This document shows, in pieces, positions 57,888-64,000 of a stretch of 64,000 nt of DNA (positions are counted from its first letter, which is position 1; each line of letters opens with the position of its first letter). The translations under genes and the position numbers were made by a program. The stretch comes from Azospirillum sp. B21 (lineage in GTDB: Bacteria > Pseudomonadota > Alphaproteobacteria > Azospirillales > Azospirillaceae). Under the pieces are notes generated by a model. The model searched no databases, was not told the DNA's origin, and was given only the letters and a program-made list of their open reading frames with translations. The stretch covers positions 39,899 to 103,898 of the forward strand of contig NZ_VTTO01000022.1 in NCBI RefSeq assembly GCF_008364825.1, written 5' to 3'.

Positions 57888-58002
57888 ATGGAACATCGGC
57901 GGAAAAGTGTTTCACGCTGTTCCATCCCCCACCGCGTCGCTGGCGCACCGCTTAACCGCACCCCATGGAACAGACACGCAAAACTGTTCCACGGTGTTCC
58001 AT
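57888..58002. repeat. Two 38-base repeat units with inverted ends
   Basis: Units at 57888-57925 and 57965-58002 each begin ATGGAACA and end TGTTCCAT with equal spacing, and contain TGTTTCACG or TGTTCCACG. They share about 27 of 38 positions and lie 77 bases apart in the 516-base region between rpmI and ubiE (57600-58115). The inner motif equals half of the ParB parS consensus, but no full palindrome is formed. The remaining part of the gap shows no gene. Confidence 0.7.
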
Positions 58003-58115
58003 CCCTCGCCCTTTCCGTTCCTCACCCCCACCCGTCCTACACCATTCGCCGCAGCACCTTCCGCAGCGCACGCCCCCGCTGGCGCATGGCCCCTGCCCGC
58101 GCTATCTTCCCGGCC

Positions 58116-58892
58116 ATGAGCGACCACACCCCCGATCCGCAAAAGCCCGCGTCCGGTGCCGAAGGCAACTGGTTCGGCTTCACCCCCGTAGATCCGTCCG
58201 CCAAGTCCGGGCTGGTCCGCGCCGTCTTCGACAGCGTGGCGACCAACTACGACCTGATGAACGACCTTATGTCGGGCGGCATCCATCGGCTGTGGAAGGA
58301 CACGCTGATGGAGATGGTGGCGCCCAAGCCGGACATGACCCTGCTGGACGTGGCGGGCGGCACCGGCGACATCGCCTTCCGCTTCCTGAAGAAGGGCGGC
58401 GGGGCCGCTGTGGTCTGCGACATCACCGAGGCGATGGTCCGGGTCGGCCGCGACCGCGCCGTCGACCGCAACATCCTGTCCGGTGTGCAATGGACGGTCG
58501 GCGACGCGGAACGGCTGCCCATCGCCTCGCGCTCGGTCGACGCCTACACCATCGCCTTCGGCCTGCGCAACGTCACCCGCATCGACGAGGCGATCAAGGA
58601 GGCCCACCGCGTCCTGAAGCCGGGCGGCAAGTTCTACTGCCTGGAATTCAGCCACGTCGTCCTGCCGGTGCTGCGCGAGCTGTACGACGTCTATTCCTTC
58701 CAGGTGCTGCCCTTCATGGGCCGCGTCGTGGCGAAGGACGAGGCGAGCTACCGCTATCTGGCCGAGAGTATCCGCCGCTTCCCGCAGCAGGCCGATCTGG
58801 CCAAACGGATCGAGGCCGCCGGATTCGGCGCCGTGCGCGTGCGCAACCTGTCGGGCGGGATCGCCGCCATACATTCCGGCTGGCGGATCTAA
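58116..58892 (+). CDS. ubiE: Ubiquinone/menaquinone C-methyltransferase UbiE
   Basis: A 258-residue SAM-dependent methylase for the C2 methylation of ubiquinone precursors. Motif I LLDVAGGTGDIAFRFLKKGG near residue 70, PIASRSVDAYTIAFGLRNVT near 133 and FYCLEFSHVVLPVLRELYDV near 170, with C-terminal LSGGIAAIHSGWRI. The start MSDHTPDPQ is chosen as the nearest ATG giving family length. ubiB follows 6 bases downstream. Confidence 0.97.
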   Translation: MSDHTPDPQKPASGAEGNWFGFTPVDPSAKSGLVRAVFDSVATNYDLMNDLMSGGIHRLWKDTLMEMVAPKPDMTLLDVAGGTGDIAFRFLKKGGGAAVVCDITEAMVRVGRDRAVDRNILSGVQWTVGDAERLPIASRSVDAYTIAFGLRNVTRIDEAIKEAHRVLKPGGKFYCLEFSHVVLPVLRELYDVYSFQVLPFMGRVVAKDEASYRYLAESIRRFPQQADLAKRIEAAGFGAVRVRNLSGGIAAIHSGWRI

Positions 58893-58898
58893 GACCCC

Positions 58899-60437
58899 GT
58901 GTTCCGTATCCTGCGCAACCTGATCCGGATGGCCGTGATCGGCCGAACGGTCGCCCGTCACGATGCCCTGCCCGTCAGCCTGCTGGGCACCGCCCCCGGC
59001 CTGTTATGGCTGTGGCGCCGCGTCGCCCGCAAGGACGTCCCCGGCCGCGAGGGCGAGCGGCTGGCCCGTGCGCTGGCCGAACTCGGCCCGACCTACATCA
59101 AGCTGGGGCAGTTGCTCTCCACCCGCTCCGATCTGGTCGGCGAGCGGATGGCCGTCGATCTGGCGGAGTTGCAGGACAAGCTGCCGCCCTTCCCCGCCCA
59201 TCAGGCCCGCGCCATTATCGAGGCCGAGTTCGGCCAGCCGGTGCAGGCGCTGTTCCAGAGCTTCGACGACAAGCCGGTCGCCGCCGCCTCCATCGCCCAG
59301 GTGCATTTCGCCGTCACCGCCGACGGGCAGGAGGTGGCGGTCAAGGTGCTGCGTCCTGGCATCGAAGAGGCGTTCGAGCGCGACATCGACCTGTTCTACC
59401 GGCTGGCGAGCCTTGCCCAATGGGTGCTGCCGCGGCTGAAGCGGCTGCGTCTGACCGAGATTGTCGACACCTTCGCCCGCACGTCCCGGCTGGAGATGGA
59501 TTTGCGGATGGAGGCGGCGGCGGCCTCGGAGCTGGCGTCGAACTTCAAGGACGATCCGACCTTCAACGTGCCGAAGGTCGATTGGGAGCGCACCGGCGGC
59601 CGGGTGCTGACGCTGGAGCGCATCCGCGGCTTCAAGGTGGACGAGCCCGCCCGCATCTCCGCCGCCGGTTTCGACCGCGACGAGATCCTGGCGATGGCCT
59701 CGGCCAGCTTCTTCAATCAGGTGTTCCGCGACGGCTTCTTCCACGCCGACCTGCATCCCGGCAACCTGTTCATCAACGAACAGGGCACCATCACCGCCGT
59801 CGATTTCGGCATCATGGGCCGGCTGGACCGCGAGACGCGCTATTACCTCGCCGACATGCTGATCGGCTTCCTGACCGGCGACTACCGCCGCGTCGCCATC
59901 GTGCATTTCGAGGCCGGCTACGTCCCGCGCCACCAGTCGATCGAGATCTTCACCCAGGCCTGCCGCGCCATCGGCGAGCCGCTGCAGAACAAGCCGCTGG
60001 CCGACATCTCGGTCGGCCGGCTGCTGGCCCAGCTGTTCGCCGTCACCGAACAGTTCGAGATGGAAACCCAGCCTCAGCTGCTGCTGCTGCAAAAGAGCAT
60101 GCTGACGGCGGAGGGCGTCGGGCGGCTGCTGAACCCCAACATCAACATGTGGGAACTGGCCCGTCCGCTGATCGAGGAGTGGATGCGCGAGAATCGCGGG
60201 CCGGAGGCGCAGTTCATCGACGATGCCGGCGCGCTGCTGTCCACCGTCCGCCGCATCCCCGCCTTGGTCAGCGAGGCGGAGCGGGTGACCCGCGACATCG
60301 CGGAAGGCGGCGTGCGCCTGCACCCGCAGACCGTCCGCCAGATGCTGAACGGCTGGGAGGCCCGCCGCCGTTCGGACCGCGCCGCCCTGTGGGTGATCGC
60401 GGCCCTGCTGGCGGTGATCGCGCTTCAGATGCTGTAA
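58899..60437 (+). CDS. ubiB: Ubiquinone biosynthesis protein UbiB
   Basis: A 512-residue atypical ABC1/ADCK-type kinase-like ATPase needed for ubiquinone synthesis. The family KxGQ motif is in YIKLGQLLSTRSDLVGERMA (about residue 70); AAASIAQVHFAV near 128 replaces the P-loop; ADLHPGNLFINEQ near 285 and VDFGIMGRL carry the catalytic region. A terminal membrane helix (ALWVIAALLAVIALQML) anchors it. It has a GTG start and belongs to the ubiE operon. Confidence 0.96.
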   Translation: MFRILRNLIRMAVIGRTVARHDALPVSLLGTAPGLLWLWRRVARKDVPGREGERLARALAELGPTYIKLGQLLSTRSDLVGERMAVDLAELQDKLPPFPAHQARAIIEAEFGQPVQALFQSFDDKPVAAASIAQVHFAVTADGQEVAVKVLRPGIEEAFERDIDLFYRLASLAQWVLPRLKRLRLTEIVDTFARTSRLEMDLRMEAAAASELASNFKDDPTFNVPKVDWERTGGRVLTLERIRGFKVDEPARISAAGFDRDEILAMASASFFNQVFRDGFFHADLHPGNLFINEQGTITAVDFGIMGRLDRETRYYLADMLIGFLTGDYRRVAIVHFEAGYVPRHQSIEIFTQACRAIGEPLQNKPLADISVGRLLAQLFAVTEQFEMETQPQLLLLQKSMLTAEGVGRLLNPNINMWELARPLIEEWMRENRGPEAQFIDDAGALLSTVRRIPALVSEAERVTRDIAEGGVRLHPQTVRQMLNGWEARRRSDRAALWVIAALLAVIALQML

Positions 60438-60440
60438 GGG

Positions 60441-61367
60441 TCAGTATCCCCGGCTGCGGTCCACCAGATTGGGCAGCGGCCGGCCCTCGCGCAGGGCCTT
60501 CACCGCATCGGCCACCTGCACGGCGCAGAGCGACGGGTGGGTGACCCCGGCGACATGCGGGGTGACGCGGACCTTCGCATGGCGCCAAAGCTGATGGTCG
60601 GCCGGCAGCGGTTCGGTGGCGAAAACGTCCAGGCTGGCGCCGCGCAGATGCCCGCTCTCCAGCGCGGCGAGCAGGTCCGACTCGACCAGATGGCCGCCGC
60701 GGGCGGCGTTGACGACCACCGCCCCCTTGGGCAGGGCGGCGAACAGCGACGCATTCATGATGCCGCGGGTCTCGTCGGTCAGCGGCAGCAGGCAGACCAG
60801 CACATCGCACTGCGGCAGCATCGCCGCCAGCCCGCCGGGGCCGGAGAAGCTCTCCACCCCGTCGATGCTCTTCGGACTGCGGCTCCAGCCCATCAGCCGG
60901 TAGTCCAGGGTCCGCAGTGTGCGGGCCGATGCCGCCCCCAACTCGCCCATGCCCAGGAAGCCGACGGTCACCTCGGAAGCCGGGCGATGGTCCAACTGCT
61001 CCCACCGCGCTTCGGCCTGGAAGGCGGCGTACTGGTCCATCAGCCGGTGCCAGTAGAGCACCTGGAAGACCACATAGCCGGCCATGTCGAGGGTCAAGCC
61101 GTCCGACACCATGCGCACCAGCGGCACGTCGGGAAGGGTCGGATCCTCCAGGATCGGCTCAACTCCGGCGCCCAGCGACACGATCAGCTTCAGGTTGGGC
61201 AGCGTCGCCAGCATGCCGGCCGGCGGCTTCCACACCACCGCCACCTCAATGTCGCCGACGTCGCCGGTCTCGGGCCAGACGCGCATCTCCAGGTCGGGAA
61301 AATGTCGGGCGATTTCCCGGCGCCAATCCTCGGCGCTGTCGCTGGCGGAGCAGAACAGAAGCGTCAC
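60441..61367 (-). CDS. Glyoxylate/hydroxypyruvate reductase-like dehydrogenase (GhrA-type)
   Basis: A 308-residue D-2-hydroxyacid dehydrogenase. NAD(P)-binding GFLGMGELGAASARTLRTLD near residue 138, PLTDETRGIMNASLFAALPK near 200, NAARGGHLVESDLL near 225 with the catalytic Arg, and the His in VTPHVAGVTHPS. The GTG start at 61367 gives the family's usual length; no ATG is close. Convergent with ubiB, 3 bases apart. Confidence 0.9.
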   Translation of the reverse strand: MTLLFCSASDSAEDWRREIARHFPDLEMRVWPETGDVGDIEVAVVWKPPAGMLATLPNLKLIVSLGAGVEPILEDPTLPDVPLVRMVSDGLTLDMAGYVVFQVLYWHRLMDQYAAFQAEARWEQLDHRPASEVTVGFLGMGELGAASARTLRTLDYRLMGWSRSPKSIDGVESFSGPGGLAAMLPQCDVLVCLLPLTDETRGIMNASLFAALPKGAVVVNAARGGHLVESDLLAALESGHLRGASLDVFATEPLPADHQLWRHAKVRVTPHVAGVTHPSLCAVQVADAVKALREGRPLPNLVDRSRGY

Positions 61368-61446
61368 GGCCGAACCCCTGCTATCTAGATTGCTGTTGGG
61401 GTGCGAACGATAGCGCCTTTCCCGAACCGCGCAAGGAAGCAAGCCC

Positions 61447-62106
61447 GTGCCGCGCCTGATCCTGCTGAACAAGCCCTATGGCGTGCTGCCGCAATTCACC
61501 GACGACCAGGGCCGCCCGACCCTGGCGGAGCTGGTTCCGGTGAAGGGCGTCTATGCCGCCGGCCGACTCGACCGCGACAGCGAGGGGCTGCTGGCATTGA
61601 GCGATGACGGACCGTTGATCGCCCGCATCGCCTCGCCGGCCAACAAGATGCCCAAGACTTACTGGGTGCAGGTGGAAGGCCTGCCAACCGATGAGGCGCT
61701 GGAAGCGTTGCGCCGCGGCGTCACGCTGAAGGACGGCCCCACCCTGCCGGCCGAGGTGCGGCGGATGGAGGAGCCCTTGGCGCTGTGGCCGCGCGATCCG
61801 CCGGTGCGCTACCGCGCCGCCATCCCGACCAGCTGGATCGCGCTGACCTTGCGCGAGGGGCGCAACCGGCAGGTCCGCCGCATGACCGCGGCGGTCGGCT
61901 TCCCGACCCTGCGGCTGATCCGCTGGTCGATCGGCGACTGGACATTGGATGGGCTGGCGCCGGGGCAGTGGCGGGAGGTCCCCCAACCGCCCGCGACACC
62001 CCCAGCAGGGCCAAAAGCCCCGGCACCAACCGGCAAGCGCGGCCCCGTCAAGCCGCGCCGAACAACTGCTCCTCGCTCAGCGCCATCACGCTCGCGGAAC
62101 CGTTGA
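61447..62106 (+). CDS. RluE/RsuA-family pseudouridine synthase
   Basis: A 219-residue enzyme converting uridine to pseudouridine in rRNA. The catalytic Asp is in AAGRLDRDSEGLLALSDDG (about residue 42), the N-terminal LILLNKPYGVLPQFTDDQG and the C-terminal TLREGRNRQVRRMTAAVGFP, RWSIGDWTLDGLAPGQWREV match the RluE group (23S U2457 in E. coli). There is no S4 domain. GTG start. The Pro/Ala-rich tail overlaps the convergent dehydrogenase gene by 59 bases. Confidence 0.9.
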   Translation: MPRLILLNKPYGVLPQFTDDQGRPTLAELVPVKGVYAAGRLDRDSEGLLALSDDGPLIARIASPANKMPKTYWVQVEGLPTDEALEALRRGVTLKDGPTLPAEVRRMEEPLALWPRDPPVRYRAAIPTSWIALTLREGRNRQVRRMTAAVGFPTLRLIRWSIGDWTLDGLAPGQWREVPQPPATPPAGPKAPAPTGKRGPVKPRRTTAPRSAPSRSRNR

Positions 62107-63868
62107 CGACGGTCGCCCGCAGCGCCGCCGCCTTCGGCAGCACATGGGTGGCGTAGAAACGGGCGGTCAGCGGCTTGGCCGACAGGAAAGCGGTGTCGGC
62201 ATCGCCCTCCGCCAGCCGCTCCGCCGCCACCTTGGCGGCACGGGCCAGCTGCCAGCCGCCGGCGACCACACCCATCAGCTCCAGCAGGGTCACCGACGCG
62301 GCGGCCGGCAGGCGCGGGTCCTGCTTCGCCACGCTCAGCACCCAGGTCACCGCCTGCTTGGCCTCCAGGACAGCGGCGGCCAATTCGGCACCGGTGACGC
62401 GCATAGCCTCATCGGAATGGCCGGACAGCTCGCCGGCCAGCGCCGCGATCTCGTCGAGCAGGCCGTTGGCCGTCGCCCCGCCGTCGCGCAGGATCTTGCG
62501 GTTGATCAGGTCGTTGGCCTGGATGGCAGTCGTGCCCTCGTAGATCGTGGTGATGCGGGCATCGCGCAGATGCTGGGCGGCACCCGTCTCCTCGATGAAG
62601 CCCATGCCGCCATGGACCTGGACACCGTCCGACGCCAGCTGCTGGCCGGTCTCGGTGCACCAGCCCTTGGCGATGGGGGTCAGCAGGTCGACCAGCAGGC
62701 CGGCCCGGCCCCGCGCCGCTTCGTCGGCATGGTGGTGCGCCACGTCCACCGCGGCGGCGGCGGTGTAGAGGATGCCGCGCATCGCCTCGATCCGCGCCTT
62801 CATGCCCATCAGCAGGCGACGGACGTCGGGATGGTTGACGATGCCCTTCGACTGCCCCTCGGTCCAGCCCAGCGGCTTGCCCTGCACGCGGTCGCGGGCA
62901 TAGGCCAGCGCCTGCTGGTAGGCACGCTCGGCAATCGACAGGCCCTGCATGGCCACGTTCAGCCGGGCGTGGTTCATCATGGTGAACATGTATTCCAAGC
63001 CGCGGTTCGGCTCGCCCACCAGGAAGCCGGTCGCCCCGCCCTCGTCGCCGAAGGACAGCACGGCGGTCGGGCTGCCATGGATGCCAAGCTTGTGCTCCAG
63101 CGACACGCACTTCACCTGATTGCGGGCGCCCAGGCTGCCGTCGGCATTGACCAGGAACTTTGGCACGACGAACAGGCTGATGCCCTTCACGCCCGGAGGC
63201 GCATCGGGCAGGCGGGCCAGCACCAGATGGACGATGTTCTCCGTCAGGTCATGGTCGCCGTAGGTGATGAAGATCTTCTGCCCGGTGACGAGGTAATGGT
63301 CGCCGTTCGGCACCGCGCGCGACCGCGTGGCGGCAAGGTCCGATCCCGCCTGCGGTTCCGTGATGTTCATGGTGCCGGTCCACTCGCCCGAGATCATCTT
63401 GGGCAAATAGAGGTCCTTCAGCGCGTCGGAGCCATAGAGCTGAACCGCGTTCACCGCTCCCTGGGTCAGCATCGGGCAGAGCGCGAAGGCCATGTTGGCG
63501 GAATGCCACATCTCCTGCACCGCGGTGTTCAGCAGGTTGGGCAGCCCCATGCCGCCGCGCGCCGGATCGAAGGGCAGCCCGTTCCAGCCGCCCTCCACCA
63601 GCGCCTGCCACGCCGCCCCCCAGCCCTCCGCCGTGCGGGCGATGCCGTCGGCGCCGAGCTTCGCCCCCTGAACATCGCCGATGCGGTTCAGCGGAGCCAG
63701 GACGTTCTCGGCGATCTTCGCCGCCTCGCCCAGGATGCTGTCCACCATATCGGGGCTGGCATCCTCGAAACCCGGCAGAGCCGCCACGTCGGCCATGCCG
63801 GCGAGGTGGTCGAGGACGAAGCGGATCTCTTTCAGTGGCGGGGTATAGGGGATCGCGGCGGCGGTCAT
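62048..63868 (-). CDS. Acyl-CoA dehydrogenase, long DmdC-type
   Basis: A 606-residue flavin enzyme. Main parts: N-terminal and middle domains (about 80-290: GTMNITEPQAGSDLAATRSR, FITYGDHDLTENIVHLVLAR), the C-terminal helical domain with GGMGFIEETGAAQHLRDARI and TTIYEGTTAIQANDLINRKI, and an extra C-terminal segment (about 480-606) typical of the 600-residue class including 3-methylmercaptopropionyl-CoA dehydrogenase. The exact substrate is unknown. etfA is just upstream. Confidence 0.93.
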   Translation of the reverse strand: MTAAAIPYTPPLKEIRFVLDHLAGMADVAALPGFEDASPDMVDSILGEAAKIAENVLAPLNRIGDVQGAKLGADGIARTAEGWGAAWQALVEGGWNGLPFDPARGGMGLPNLLNTAVQEMWHSANMAFALCPMLTQGAVNAVQLYGSDALKDLYLPKMISGEWTGTMNITEPQAGSDLAATRSRAVPNGDHYLVTGQKIFITYGDHDLTENIVHLVLARLPDAPPGVKGISLFVVPKFLVNADGSLGARNQVKCVSLEHKLGIHGSPTAVLSFGDEGGATGFLVGEPNRGLEYMFTMMNHARLNVAMQGLSIAERAYQQALAYARDRVQGKPLGWTEGQSKGIVNHPDVRRLLMGMKARIEAMRGILYTAAAAVDVAHHHADEAARGRAGLLVDLLTPIAKGWCTETGQQLASDGVQVHGGMGFIEETGAAQHLRDARITTIYEGTTAIQANDLINRKILRDGGATANGLLDEIAALAGELSGHSDEAMRVTGAELAAAVLEAKQAVTWVLSVAKQDPRLPAAASVTLLELMGVVAGGWQLARAAKVAAERLAEGDADTAFLSAKPLTARFYATHVLPKAAALRATVVNGSASVMALSEEQLFGAA

Positions 63869-63905
63869 GGGGGACCTCTTCGGGTAACGGTGGGAAAGAA
63901 CGGTG

Positions 63906-64000
63906 TCAGACGGCCTGCTGCAGCTCCGGCAGGGCCTTGAACAGGTCGGCGACGAGGCCGTAGTCGGCGACCTGGAAGATCGGCGCCTCCTCGTCCTTGT
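63906..64000 (-). CDS. etfA: Electron transfer flavoprotein alpha subunit, 3' end only
   Basis: The last 31 residues (KDEEAPIFQVADYGLVADLF, KALPELQQAV) are the characteristic C-terminus of EtfA, including the FAD-binding tail. The rest lies beyond the window. EtfAB takes electrons from the neighbouring acyl-CoA dehydrogenase and passes them to ETF-quinone oxidoreductase. Confidence 0.9.
   Translation of the reverse strand, partial: KDEEAPIFQVADYGLVADLFKALPELQQAV

Noticed and set aside
57985..58002. Possible LexA (SOS) box GTTC-N7-GTTC upstream of ubiE
   Set aside because: The two GTTC motifs are separated by six bases, not seven, and ubiE is not an SOS gene.

Overview
The window is about 68-70% GC and reads as a chromosome-type segment of an alphaproteobacterium. 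The closest fit by gene content and protein style is Azospirillum or a near relative (Rhodospirillales). This is inferred from a napEDABC operon without napFGH, an amtB/glg/phb storage neighbourhood, several PAS_5-like proteins and a carB-greA pair. I could run no database search, so all family names rest on motifs read by eye.

Layout. 1-9.4 kb: end of a YqaA-like membrane protein, a TrmH-family RNA methyltransferase, a membrane-anchored protein resembling sigma-70 region 1.1, msrA, then a tightly packed run of PAS protein, soluble FtsK-like translocase, DinB-like protein and PPOX flavoprotein, followed on the other strand by MgtC/SapB and a 7TMR-DISM histidine kinase. 9.4-13.9 kb: periplasmic nitrate reductase operon napEDABC, preceded by an FNR/FixK-type box. 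13.9-15.7 kb: a clearly lower-GC island with a polymorphic-toxin-like protein (type 44-like) and two tandem, partly near-identical membrane-anchored small proteins, probably an effector/immunity cassette. 15.8-31.4 kb: PAS-like protein, carB, greA, a secreted dienelactone-hydrolase-like enzyme, chromate transporter, Lrp regulator, an ELM1-family protein with two 2OG-Fe(II) oxygenases, an ATP-dependent DNA ligase with its partner exonuclease, and psuG.

31.4-43.6 kb: a large GGDEF-EAL protein, catalase-like protein, IalB-like secreted protein, pirin, and a nutrient-storage stretch of ammonium transporter amtB (with a sigma-54-type promoter), glgC, glgA and the PHB gene phbB. 43.9-53 kb: HTH-VOC fusion, lepA, a secreted protein with a Met-rich pentapeptide repeat, asparaginase, LysR regulator, SH3-like protein, and a REC-DUF3369-HD-GYP protein next to what looks like a stranded receiver fragment. 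53.3-64 kb: rpmI-rplT-pheS-pheT on the minus strand, ubiE-ubiB, a hydroxyacid dehydrogenase, an RluE-type pseudouridine synthase, a long acyl-CoA dehydrogenase and the 3' end of etfA.

The themes are housekeeping translation and ubiquinone synthesis, anaerobic/redox respiration (nap), nitrogen-carbon balance (amtB, asparaginase, glycogen, PHB) and cyclic-di-GMP/two-component signalling. I recognised no tRNA, rRNA, CRISPR array, insertion sequence or complete prophage.
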